Assembly: GCA_028293725.1 (NCBI GenBank)
Contig: JAQGOE010000322.1
Coordinates: 1-10,188, forward strand
Source: Gammaproteobacteria bacterium
Lineage (GTDB): Bacteria; Pseudomonadota; Gammaproteobacteria; Steroidobacterales; Steroidobacteraceae
Reading direction: 5' to 3'
Length of the DNA: 10,188 nt
Below, one piece after another: positions 1 to 6,097 of this stretch; the stretch's first letter is position 1, and the number at the start of each line of letters is the position of its first letter. The position numbers and the translations under genes are program-made. The notes under the pieces were generated by a model. That model did no database searches and had not been told where the DNA came from. It saw only the letters and a program-made list of their open reading frames with translations.

Positions 1-50
1 ACTTCCGCATCGACTTCCACACTCACACACTCGTTGGAAACCGCGTTCAT
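1..50 (-). CDS. 5' end of an unidentified divergent gene (partial)
   Basis: The complement reads ATG at 50-48 and stays open to the window edge, giving MNAVSNECVSVEVDAEV. A strong ribosome binding site, GGAGGAGT, lies four bases upstream of the ATG (complement of 55-62), which is the main reason to believe the start. The 17 residues are polar and acidic, with no signal peptide or membrane segment, and are too few to identify a family. The gene diverges from the sigma factor operon at 460, so it may share control sequences with it. Its promoter probably lies in 60-120, where a direct repeat is found. Confidence 0.55.
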   Translation of the reverse strand, partial: MNAVSNECVSVEVDAE

Positions 51-85
51 TGGGACTCCTCCACTGGCACGTGTTGGCCACATAG

Positions 86-115
86 TTATTGCAAAGCATT
101 AATTATTGCAAAGCA
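86..115. repeat. 13 bp tandem-spaced direct repeat, candidate operator
   Basis: TTATTGCAAAGCA occurs at 86-98 and again at 103-115, a 17 bp period, with both copies identical. The junction between them, 96-109, is also a near-palindrome (GCATTAATTATTGC, one symmetric mismatch) with a TAATTA core. The repeat lies 36-65 bp upstream of the divergent minus-strand start codon, where a promoter and operator would be expected. An inverted copy of the eight-base core (GCTTTGCA) recurs at 374-381 on the sigma gene side. Function as a regulator site is inference. Confidence 0.4.
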
Positions 116-387
116 CCACACAAGCAGTTGTCGCCGATAGCAGACAACCTGCGCACGAGTTACCATTAGGTTTGAGGTTCGTCAATACGCCCTGCGTACC
201 ACCGCGCCCGCGCTCGAGCATTATTCCCATGAATGGTGCGAAGCACAATAACCCAAGCTCCAGTACCGTGATACCGGGCAATAAAGTCCGGGCGGAGGGG
301 GTCGGTGTGCCGCCATCACGGGGCACCTCTTGAACGGTTGTACGATTGTCGAACTTTCTGAACGTCGGGGATCGCTTTGCACTGCAG

Positions 388-418
388 TAAATAATTTTTA
401 TTGCTGAGGGAGGGGGGG
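388..418 (+). promoter_or_regulatory. AT-rich promoter-like patch and G7 tract upstream of sigma gene
   Basis: An AT-rich stretch (388-402) containing AATAAT at 390-395, five of six matches to a -10 box, stands out from the GC-rich surroundings. No good -35 element sits at the proper distance. It is followed by a purine-rich run with seven consecutive G at 412-418, about 40 bases before the ATG at 460. The -10 call is weak. The G run is directly visible and could be prone to replication slippage. Confidence 0.25.
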
Positions 419-459
419 TGTGTCTTGATCAGGCATCTGAAGTAGTAGGGATTGAGTAA

Positions 460-1032
460 ATGGATACGAGCGACATGGGTGGTGTCGGGGAAGGCTCTGC
501 ACTGGAACGGCGCGATGCACTGGTCGAGGAGCTGTGTCGTACGCATGAACCACAGTTGCTGGTGTATCTGACGCGCATGCTGGGGCGGGTCGATGTCGCT
601 CGGGAAGTGATCCAGGATACTTACGAAAGGATTCACAAACTTTACAGACCTGAAGACGTGATGTTTCCGCGTGCCATGCTCTACAAGATCGCGACGAACT
701 TTGCCCTGATGCGGCTGCGTCGCGCCCGCCTGGAAAGCAAGATCATCACCGGCTCCCAGGGGATGGAAAAAGTCCCCGACGAGGCCGCTTCCCCCGACAA
801 GCGCGCGATGGCTGAAGAAATCAACGAGCGGCTGGTCCAGACGATCAAAGAGCTGCGCCCCAATCTGCGCACCGTGCTCGTCATGGCCCACGTTCAGGGT
901 ATCGCCCGCAAGGACATCGCCGAGCAGTTGGGGATCTCGCTGAAGAGGGTGGACAAGCGCATGACCAAGGCCCTGCGGACCTTGCGCGAGCGCATGGAAT
1001 CTTTCGGCATCGATCTGCTGCGCGTCGATTGA
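460..1032 (+). CDS. FecI-type ECF RNA polymerase sigma factor
   Basis: A 190-residue extracytoplasmic-function sigma factor that would direct RNA polymerase to a small regulon in response to a cell-surface or envelope signal. Sigma region 2 spans about residues 25-91, with the core-binding and -10 recognition segments around LTRMLGRVDVAREVIQDTYE and MLYKIATNFALMRLRRAR. A linker follows, then sigma region 4 at about 125-178, whose helix-turn-helix lies around KDIAEQLGISLKRVDKRM. Length is normal for the FecI group. The ATG at 460 follows an AGGGA-like site; an in-frame ATG at 475 is an alternative. The next gene, a FecR regulator 16 bp downstream, supports the FecI assignment. The usual partner, a TonB-dependent receptor gene, is not in the window, so the inducing signal is unknown. 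Confidence 0.93.
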   Translation: MDTSDMGGVGEGSALERRDALVEELCRTHEPQLLVYLTRMLGRVDVAREVIQDTYERIHKLYRPEDVMFPRAMLYKIATNFALMRLRRARLESKIITGSQGMEKVPDEAASPDKRAMAEEINERLVQTIKELRPNLRTVLVMAHVQGIARKDIAEQLGISLKRVDKRMTKALRTLRERMESFGIDLLRVD

Positions 1033-1048
1033 GGGACTGGAGATCTCA

Positions 1049-2122
1049 ATGTCAGCCCAAAACGAAGTAAACCCGGCCGTCATCAGTCAGGCCGCCGCAT
1101 GGACCACCCTCGTGGACAGCGGCGAGATGTCCGAAGAGCAGCGACTCGACTTCCACGCGTGGCTCGACGAGCCGCGCAATGCCAGGGCACTGAGCGAGAT
1201 TCGCACGCTGGTCTCTTTGATCCAGGAGTTGCCGGAGAGGAAAGCGGCGACGCTGCGCCGCCTGCCCCTGGCCTTCGCAAGGTTTCCCGTCCTCGATCGA
1301 CTATTCGAGCACCCTTGGGGCCTGTCCGCAGCCGCCGGGGCCACTCTCGCTATTCTCATCGTCGGCGCGTGGTTCACCTTCCGACCTGTCCGGGAGTACC
1401 TCACACAGACGTACACGACCGAGAAGGGCGAGTCGCGAACCCTCGTTCTGAAGGATGGGACGGTCGTCCATCTCAATACGCAGAGTCGCGTACGCTGGAT
1501 CGGCGTCGGAAAAGACCGTCGGGTGGCATTGGAGTTGGGCGAGGTCCTCTTCGAGGTCGCTCATGATGCGACGCGGCCCTTCGTGGTCACGGTCGGCAAT
1601 AGCGAGATTCGTGACCTCGCAACCGAATTCGACGTTTACCGCAAGTCCAATGGCAGTGTGGTCGTCACCGTCCTCAGTGGGCAGGTGGCCATCAAGGATC
1701 TCGGGATAGGTGATAATCCGCCGGCCTGGGCGGAGCGCCAACTCAAGCCCAACGAGCAGGTCGAGTACACCTCGGCCAGCCTGATCGCCGATGTTCACTC
1801 GGTCGATGCCGCTAAGACGGTCAGATGGCGGGAGGGACTGCTGGAGACCTTCGGACAGTCTTTCAGCACCGTCGTCAACGAGCTCAACCGCTACTCGAAC
1901 AAACAGATTCTGATCGCCGACCCGCGGGTCGATGGCGCCCGCTTCAAGCTCGGCGGCGCGCTCGGCATTCACGATATCCCCGCCGCGCTCAACTTTATCA
2001 AGGAAACCGCGCCTGTCGTCGTAACGGATAACGGCGACTCGTACGTCCTTACTTTCAAGGCTGATGTATCCGTGACAGAACCAAACACTGCGCCCCAGCA
2101 AAATGCGGCAGGGCATCCATGA
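1049..2122 (+). CDS. FecR-type transmembrane sigma regulator
   Basis: A 357-residue inner-membrane regulator that would transmit a periplasmic signal to the upstream ECF sigma factor. Residues 10-52 form the cytoplasmic N-terminal domain typical of FecR proteins, with the conserved W-x2-L-x4-(M/L)-x5-R-x3-F-x2-WL pattern. One membrane span lies at about 91-111 (GLSAAAGATLAILIVGAWFT). The periplasmic FecR domain follows at about 120-220, including the LxDGTVVHLNTQSRV motif and GEVLFEVAHDATRPFVV. The C-terminal 260-335 resembles the STN-like FecR end domain (DUF4974 type). The start has GGAG seven bases upstream. The gene lies 16 bp after the sigma gene, and its stop codon overlaps the next start (ATGA), pointing to translational coupling. 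Whether it acts as an anti-sigma, an activator, or both cannot be seen from sequence. Confidence 0.93.
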   Translation: MSAQNEVNPAVISQAAAWTTLVDSGEMSEEQRLDFHAWLDEPRNARALSEIRTLVSLIQELPERKAATLRRLPLAFARFPVLDRLFEHPWGLSAAAGATLAILIVGAWFTFRPVREYLTQTYTTEKGESRTLVLKDGTVVHLNTQSRVRWIGVGKDRRVALELGEVLFEVAHDATRPFVVTVGNSEIRDLATEFDVYRKSNGSVVVTVLSGQVAIKDLGIGDNPPAWAERQLKPNEQVEYTSASLIADVHSVDAAKTVRWREGLLETFGQSFSTVVNELNRYSNKQILIADPRVDGARFKLGGALGIHDIPAALNFIKETAPVVVTDNGDSYVLTFKADVSVTEPNTAPQQNAAGHP

Positions 2123-2382
2123 TTTCCGCTAGTACACCGCGCACACTCAACTCCGGTAGCGATGAAGACCATACGTTCCGCCTGTACGGGTCCCGATGTG
2201 AGCAGGTTCGCCTGATCGAGCCCTATGTCAGTCGCCGTCTGCAAGTACGAACGCAAACCCGATTTGAGTTGCACCTTTTTTCGTGCGAGCGCTGTCTGCG
2301 CGCCGTTGAATTCGAGCTGCTCGTCAAGCGAGCCGTCGGAGACTTCGCAAAATTCGCACAGTTTTCCCGATCCTGGCATTGA
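2119..2382 (+). CDS. Small protein with zinc anti-sigma-like H-x3-C-x2-C motif
   Basis: An 87-residue protein beginning inside the FecR stop codon (ATGA overlap), hence probably translated by coupling. Residues 52-59 read HLFSCERC, an H-x3-C-x2-C arrangement. The segment before it (YVSRRLQVRTQTRFELHLF) resembles the short helix pair that leads into this motif in zinc-binding anti-sigma (zf-HC2) domains. No membrane segment is present, so it would be soluble and cytoplasmic. Position after a sigma factor and its FecR regulator suggests a role in controlling that sigma factor, but this is inference from one motif plus context. Residues 1-25 and the tail 75-87 have no recognisable features. It could instead be an unrelated small zinc protein or a degenerate domain. 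Confidence 0.65.
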   Translation: MISASTPRTLNSGSDEDHTFRLYGSRCEQVRLIEPYVSRRLQVRTQTRFELHLFSCERCLRAVEFELLVKRAVGDFAKFAQFSRSWH

Positions 2383-2403
2383 AGCAAACAGAGGACGAAA
2401 AAT

Positions 2404-2631
2404 ATGCTGATACTAACTCGACGGGTCGGTGAGACCGTGATGATTGGTGATGAGGTGACGATCACCGTTCTGGGGGTCAAGGGAAACCAGGTGCGTGTGG
2501 GTATCAACGCGCCCAAGAGTGTTGCCGTGCATCGTGAAGAGATTTACGAGCGCATCAAGCGCGAGCAGCAGGGTCAGGGTGGTGATACGGGCGATAAGAC
2601 CAAGCACACGCAGGAATTCGCTCCGGCGTAG
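2404..2631 (+). CDS. csrA: Carbon storage regulator CsrA (RsmA), RNA-binding
   Basis: A 75-residue homodimeric RNA-binding protein that binds GGA motifs in mRNA leaders and changes translation and stability of transcripts for carbon metabolism, motility and biofilm. Residues 1-50 follow E. coli CsrA almost position by position ([20 protein letters not shown], then [15 protein letters not shown] and [10 protein letters not shown]). The RNA-contact residues Leu4 and Arg44 are present. The tail is about 14 residues longer than E. coli CsrA and hydrophilic (ends QEFAPA). The ATG has GAGGA at 2391-2395, eight bases upstream. The GGA within this Shine-Dalgarno is where CsrA autorepression acts in other species, so autoregulation is plausible. 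The gene starts only 21 bp after the zinc-motif gene, so it could be read from the sigma operon promoter. Confidence 0.97.
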   Translation: MLILTRRVGETVMIGDEVTITVLGVKGNQVRVGINAPKSVAVHREEIYERIKREQQGQGGDTGDKTKHTQEFAPA

Positions 2632-2772
2632 TGAGTTCTTGGCACAGCGACTGACTCGCGCGTGATATAGAGGCGCGCGAGGCCTAAAGAGGCGAGGTGA
2701 AGTCGCGCGTGACGCGCGCCTCGCTAAAACACCGACGGCGGCGCAAGCCGCCGCGTGTTAGCGACCCAACAG
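2632..2772 (+). other. GC-rich interval with competing inverted repeats after csrA
   Basis: Four perfect inverted repeats are packed in about 100 bp. CTCGCGCG (2655-2662) pairs with CGCGCGAG (2674-2681). GAGGCGCGC (2670-2678) pairs with GCGCGCCTC (2714-2722). CGCGCGT (2704-2710) pairs with ACGCGCG (2712-2718). CGGCGGC (2736-2742) pairs with GCCGCCG (2747-2753) around a GCAA loop. The first three share bases, so only some can form at once. The last is a neat GNRA-type hairpin but lacks a following U run, so it is at best a weak csrA terminator. No tRNA is seen here, although a tRNA-Ser gene often follows csrA in related bacteria. Confidence 0.5.
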
Positions 2773-3070
2773 ATGAATTACTTTCACAGCCGCGAGGAGA
2801 GTGCGGAGATCCTCGGGCTCGCCCTGGCAGATCCGGGTGTCAGTTGCACGTACACTCATCTCGCGTTCCGATGGCAAGGAATACGCCGGACAGGTCTCGC
2901 TCTCGATCGGATTGGCGGTCGGCCAGAAGGACGACACGCTCGAGTCCCTGCGTCATCGCGCTGACGCGGCGATGTACAAAGCCAAGGATGCCGGCCGCAA
3001 TCGCGTCAGTTCCCCCTCCCAGCGCGGACCACAGCCGAACATCGCACTACCGGCGAAGCACGTCCGCTAG
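2773..3070 (+). pseudogene. Remnant of a GGDEF diguanylate cyclase with internal deletion
   Basis: Two fragments of one protein family lie in different frames. From the ATG at 2773 the first frame gives MNYFHSREESAEILGLAL, which matches the usual N-terminal opening of a family of proteobacterial GGDEF proteins. From about 2831 the next frame gives the far end of a GGDEF domain: GQVSLSIGLAV (2906-2938), then LRHRADAAMYKAKDAGRNRV, ending at the TAG at 3068. The GG(D/E)EF active-site motif and most of the catalytic domain (which makes cyclic di-GMP) are missing, so this cannot be an active cyclase. The simplest reading is an internal deletion of several hundred bases that joined the two ends out of frame. 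No ribosome binding site precedes 2773. Confidence 0.75.
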
Positions 3071-3149
3071 AAACTCCCGTCATTTCAAGGCACTGCGACA
3101 TACAGTGGTGCGCGTCTTTAAGAACTGCATGGACGCCTAGCGCCGGGTC

Positions 3150-3165
3150 GCCGCACGATTGCGGC
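3150..3165 (+). other. Hairpin abutting the start codon of the zinc-ribbon gene
   Basis: GCCGCA (3150-3155) and TGCGGC (3160-3165) form a six-base stem with a CGAT loop, ending one base before the ATG at 3166. In RNA this would sit where the ribosome binding site should be. It could limit translation from that ATG, or mark the 3' end of upstream transcripts. No U run follows. Confidence 0.35.
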
Positions 3166-3435
3166 ATGACATTTAGGAGACCTGAGCGTGATGTGCGGCT
3201 TGGCTGGCGGGATGACGCCCTCAGCCTCTACGCGCACGACTACAAGCTGATCGCTCATTGCCGTCGTCCCGGATGCGGACATGAGCGCGAGCTGCATATG
3301 GGTCTTTTGCTTCGTTTGTTTGCACCCGAGACAACAATCGGGCAAATGTCCGCTCGTTTTCGCTGTCACCGTTGCGGTATGCGTGGCGCTCGCGTGGAAG
3401 CCCGGTATATTGGGCCGGTGGGTGACGGACGATAG
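3166..3435 (+). CDS. Small four-cysteine, zinc-ribbon-like protein of unknown function
   Basis: An 89-residue protein with two cysteine pairs: Cys32-x4-Cys37 (HCRRPGCGHE) and Cys67-x2-Cys70 (RFRCHRCG), separated by a hydrophobic stretch LLLRLFAPETTIGQM. The layout (first knuckle, LLxRL segment, second knuckle, then an ARYIG ending) recalls small zinc-ribbon proteins of unknown role found in proteobacteria. I do not recognise a named function. The start is uncertain: the ATG at 3166 follows a hairpin and has no Shine-Dalgarno. A GTG at 3193 has AGGAG thirteen bases upstream, a little far. The gene ends 12 bp before recQ, so the two may be co-transcribed. Confidence 0.65.
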   Translation: MTFRRPERDVRLGWRDDALSLYAHDYKLIAHCRRPGCGHERELHMGLLLRLFAPETTIGQMSARFRCHRCGMRGARVEARYIGPVGDGR

Positions 3436-3447
3436 GCGGCGATATCA

Positions 3448-5334
3448 GTGGATGCGCAGGTAAGGAAAGTCCGGGCGGAGACATCGCCCGATTCGAGTGA
3501 CGTTGGATTGCGCGCGGAGCAAGTGCTCAGGGATGTATTCGGATATCCCGCCTTCCGTGGCGAGCAGAAAGAAATCGTCACCCATGTCGCCGACGGCGGC
3601 GATGCTCTAGTTCTCATGCCCACCGGTGGTGGGAAATCATTGTGCTTTCAGATACCAGCCCTGCTGCGCGAGGGCATTGGCGTCGTCGTCTCGCCCCTCA
3701 TTGCGCTCATGCAGGATCAGGTGGCGGCGCTGGAAGAGGCGGGAGTGCGCGCCGCGGCGCTCAATTCTTCGATGTCCTGGCCGCAGGTGCAGGCCGTGGA
3801 GCGCAAGGTTCGCGCCGGTGAACTCGATCTTCTCTACGTGGCGCCGGAGCGGCTGCTGACGGATCGGTGTCTGGAGTTGCTGGACTCGACGGCGAAGATT
3901 GCGCTCTTCGCAATCGATGAGGCGCACTGCGTATCGCAGTGGGGGCATGATTTCCGTCCCGAATACATCCGCCTCGCTGTGTTGGCTGAGCGCTATCCGG
4001 GGATTCCGCGTGTTGCCCTGACGGCCACGGCGGACGAACTGACCCGTAAAGAGATCATGGCGCGGCTGCACTTGCAGAATGCGCGGGCTTTTGTCTCGAG
4101 CTTCGATCGCCCCAACATCCGGTATCGGATCGCCGAAAAAAACAACGGGCGCAAACAGCTGCTCGAATTCATCCGCAGCGAGCACGCCGGCGAATCCGGC
4201 ATCGTGTACTGCCTGTCGCGCGCCACGGTCGATGAGACCGCCGCATTTCTGGCGGGGCAGAAGGTGAATGCGCTGCCTTATCACGCCGGCCTCGATAACG
4301 GCACTCGCGAGGCGAACCAGAGTCGCTTCATCCGTGAGGATGGGGTGGTGATGGTGGCGACCATTGCATTCGGTATGGGTATCGACAAGCCTGATGTGCG
4401 ATTCGTCGCGCATCTGGATCTGCCGAAAAGCATGGAGGGGTACTACCAGGAAACCGGCCGCGCCGGTCGCGACGGACTGCCCGCCGATGCCTGGATGATT
4501 TACGGCCTCGGAGACGTCGTACAGCAGCGTTGGATGATCGAGCAGTCGGAGGCCGCCGAAGAATACAAGCGCATTTTCACGTCGAAGCTCGACGCCATTC
4601 TCGGGTTGTGCGAGGCGGCTGAATGCCGTCGTGTTCGCCTACTCGATTATTTCGGGGAGGCCAGCAAGCCCTGTGGCAATTGCGACAATTGCCTGACACC
4701 GCCGGAGGAGTGGGATGGCACCGACGCGGCGCGAAAGCTCATGTCCTGTATTTTACGATGCCAGCAGGCGAGCGGCTTCTCGTTCGGCGCACAGCAGATT
4801 ATCGATGTGTTGCGGGGTAAGAGCACACCGAAAGTGCAGCAGTTTGGCCACGACAGCGTGAGCACCTTCGGCATCGGCGCCGACCTCGATGTGATGCAGT
4901 GGCGCTCGGTGTTGAGGCAACTGGTGATGTTGCGACTTGTCAGGGTCGATCACGAGCGATTCAACACGCTACGCCTCACGGAAGCGAGTCGTGAGGTTCT
5001 TCGCGGGGAAAAGCAATTACGTCTGCGTCGGCCGGCGAAGACAGCACCCAAGCGCACCGAGCGGCGCTTGGTTGATAAGACCCGGGTTAACGCGGAAGTC
5101 GCCGACCTCGCGGGAGTGGATGACAACCTGTACGAGGCCCTACGCACCTGGCGCCGTGAGGTCTCGAAGGAGCACGGCGTGCCGGCATACACGGTGTTTC
5201 ACGACAGTACGCTGCGTGAGCTCGCGCGAGTGCGGCCGCAGTCGCTCGACGAGTTGCGCGCGATCTCGGGAATCGGCGCGACAAAGCTCGAGCGGTATGG
5301 CGAAGCGCTGCTGGAGACGCTAGGAGCCCGTTGA
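3448..5334 (+). CDS. recQ: ATP-dependent DNA helicase RecQ
   Basis: A 628-residue 3'-to-5' superfamily 2 DNA helicase acting in recombination initiation, RecF-pathway gap repair and replication fork processing. Visible motifs include Walker A MPTGGGKS at 57-64, DEAH at 157-160 in the RecQ signature [30 protein letters not shown], and motif [14 protein letters not shown]. The zinc-binding cysteines are Cys393, Cys409, Cys412 and Cys415 (CGNCDNC). A winged-helix region follows, and an HRDC domain fills about 560-625 ([16 protein letters not shown]). Length is close to E. coli RecQ (about 609). The GTG start at 3448 is chosen because the first in-frame ATG is already Met57 inside Walker A; AGGCGG nearby is a modest ribosome binding site. 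Every core motif appears intact. Confidence 0.97.
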   Translation: MDAQVRKVRAETSPDSSDVGLRAEQVLRDVFGYPAFRGEQKEIVTHVADGGDALVLMPTGGGKSLCFQIPALLREGIGVVVSPLIALMQDQVAALEEAGVRAAALNSSMSWPQVQAVERKVRAGELDLLYVAPERLLTDRCLELLDSTAKIALFAIDEAHCVSQWGHDFRPEYIRLAVLAERYPGIPRVALTATADELTRKEIMARLHLQNARAFVSSFDRPNIRYRIAEKNNGRKQLLEFIRSEHAGESGIVYCLSRATVDETAAFLAGQKVNALPYHAGLDNGTREANQSRFIREDGVVMVATIAFGMGIDKPDVRFVAHLDLPKSMEGYYQETGRAGRDGLPADAWMIYGLGDVVQQRWMIEQSEAAEEYKRIFTSKLDAILGLCEAAECRRVRLLDYFGEASKPCGNCDNCLTPPEEWDGTDAARKLMSCILRCQQASGFSFGAQQIIDVLRGKSTPKVQQFGHDSVSTFGIGADLDVMQWRSVLRQLVMLRLVRVDHERFNTLRLTEASREVLRGEKQLRLRRPAKTAPKRTERRLVDKTRVNAEVADLAGVDDNLYEALRTWRREVSKEHGVPAYTVFHDSTLRELARVRPQSLDELRAISGIGATKLERYGEALLETLGAR

Positions 5335-5442
5335 TCCGGGCACGGCGCCGACGCGCCGGCCTCCCGACATCTACGCGCGGCTCGCTACGCGTGACCAATG
5401 CAGGGCCCGCCGCGGCAACCCCGCCCCTGCCTGTTGGACGCT
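5335..5442. other. Convergent gap between recQ and VOC gene with hairpins
   Basis: This 108 bp gap separates the convergent recQ and VOC genes. CGGCGC (5343-5348) and GCGCCG (5353-5358) form a stem with a CGAC loop, eight bases after the recQ stop. GGACGC (5436-5441) and GCGTCC (5446-5451) form a second stem with a TTCA loop that includes the VOC stop codon. Neither has a T run, so they are only possible terminators. Confidence 0.35.
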
Positions 5443-5856
5443 TCAGCGTCCCGGCATCTTGCTCATGTCCATGTACAACACGTTCCAACGGTGGCCGTCG
5501 AGATCGACGAAGCCGCAACCATACATCCAGCCGTCCTTTTCGCCAGGCTTGCCGTAGAGCGTGGCGCCCGCTTCGACGGCCTTCTTCGCCAGGTCATCGA
5601 CCTCGGCGCGTGAGCTGGCGCCGAGCGAGAACAGGACTTCCACGGACCTGGAAGTGTCAGTAACGGAGCAACCTGCAAATTCCTGCATAGCCGCAGCCGG
5701 GAAAAGGTTCAGCACCACCCTCTTGCTGCCGATGAACATACTCACCATGCCGGCGTGGTTATGGCGCTCATTCATTTCAAAGCCGAGCTTGCTGAAAAAG
5801 GCCTTGGCCCGGGGCAGATCTTTGCAAGCCAGGTTGAGCCAGAAATCGTTGTCCAT
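5443..5856 (-). CDS. VOC-fold (glyoxalase/extradiol dioxygenase-like) protein
   Basis: A 137-residue single-domain protein of the vicinal oxygen chelate superfamily, which includes glyoxalase I, fosfomycin/bleomycin resistance proteins and extradiol dioxygenases. The beta-alpha-beta pattern begins at once (MDNDFWLNLACKDLPRAKAF, then FSKLGFEMN) and ends in FVDLDGHRWNVLYMDMS, the usual closing strand with DxDGHxW. In many VOC enzymes a Glu follows that Trp as a metal ligand; here it is Asn, so metal chemistry may differ. The ATG at 5856-5854 is preferred over an upstream start at 6006. It begins exactly at the conserved fold and has AGAGG nine bases upstream, while the longer N-terminus looks non-protein-like. 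The substrate is unknown. It diverges from the lig operon, so a link to aromatic catabolism is only positional. Confidence 0.85.
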   Translation of the reverse strand: MDNDFWLNLACKDLPRAKAFFSKLGFEMNERHNHAGMVSMFIGSKRVVLNLFPAAAMQEFAGCSVTDTSRSVEVLFSLGASSRAEVDDLAKKAVEAGATLYGKPGEKDGWMYGCGFVDLDGHRWNVLYMDMSKMPGR

Positions 5857-5974
5857 GACCGGTGGCCTCTTTTGCAATGGAGGGTTGCACTTCAAAAGAC
5901 GGTTCGGGGCAGCCTGTTCCGACACCAACTCGCGCACCCGCAAGGTGTCATAAATCGTGTTCGATAGTCGATCA

Positions 5975-5989
5975 GTGCGAACATCGCAC
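5975..5989. promoter_or_regulatory. 15 bp palindrome, candidate operator between VOC gene and ligI
   Basis: GTGCGA-ACA-TCGCAC is a perfect six-base inverted repeat with a three-base spacer. It overlaps a wider inverted repeat, TGTTCG (5958-5963) with CGAACA (5978-5983). It lies about 110 bp upstream of ligI and 120 bp upstream of the VOC start, in a region that must carry both divergent promoters. Such symmetry fits a dimeric transcription factor. The identity of any binder is not visible. Confidence 0.35.
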
Positions 5990-6084
5990 GGCCCGCTCAC
6001 GCCCACATTGTGCGCGCTGAAGCTGCCCGTTACGATAACAAATGAGCCCTGCCGCGAGGGGGGCGACTTTCACCGCTAAGCCTT

Positions 6085-6097
6085 TAAAATCAGTACG
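6085..6097 (+). promoter_or_regulatory. Candidate -10 box for ligI, possibly leaderless
   Basis: TAAAAT at 6085-6090 matches the TATAAT consensus at five of six positions. Transcription would start about seven bases later, at or next to the ligI ATG at 6098. No Shine-Dalgarno sequence is seen before that ATG, which fits a leaderless transcript. The -35 region (about 6062-6067, GGCGAC) is a poor match, so an activator would be needed. Confidence 0.3.

Larger units (their letters stand above)
51..459. other. Intergenic region between divergent gene and ECF sigma operon
   Basis: This 409 bp stretch has no convincing gene. Short open frames on both strands lack ribosome binding sites and recognisable protein character. 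It contains a 13 bp direct repeat near 86-115, an AT-rich patch at 388-402 that could be a promoter element for the sigma gene, and a run of seven G at 412-418 within a G-rich stretch (406-420). The middle part (about 120-360) shows nothing I can name. Confidence 0.6.

Noticed and set aside
99..333. Open frames of 75 residues on both strands in the gap upstream of the sigma gene
   Set aside because: The plus frame needs a TTG start without a ribosome binding site and has random-looking composition. The minus frame has a hydrophobic patch but no ribosome binding site or recognisable family.
316..1083. Long minus-strand frame of 255 codons antisense to the sigma gene
   Set aside because: It is the shadow of a clear ECF sigma factor in GC-rich DNA and contains no domain pattern. 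The plus strand has the real motifs.
1301..2116. Minus-strand frame of 271 codons opposite fecR
   Set aside because: FecR domains and a membrane span are evident on the plus strand; the antisense product shows no domain features.
2632..2772. tRNA-Ser gene after csrA
   Set aside because: No T-loop (GTTCGA-type) sequence or acceptor stem pair is present.
3637..4413. Minus-strand frame of 258 codons opposite recQ
   Set aside because: The RecQ motifs are on the plus strand; this frame is a codon-bias shadow.
5436..5451. Terminator for the VOC gene
   Set aside because: The stem is good, but it overlaps the stop codon and neither strand has a T run after it.
5857..6006. N-terminal extension of 50 residues on the VOC protein
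   Set aside because: The conserved fold starts exactly at the ATG at 5856, which has AGAGG upstream. The extension has no family match or ribosome binding site I can see.
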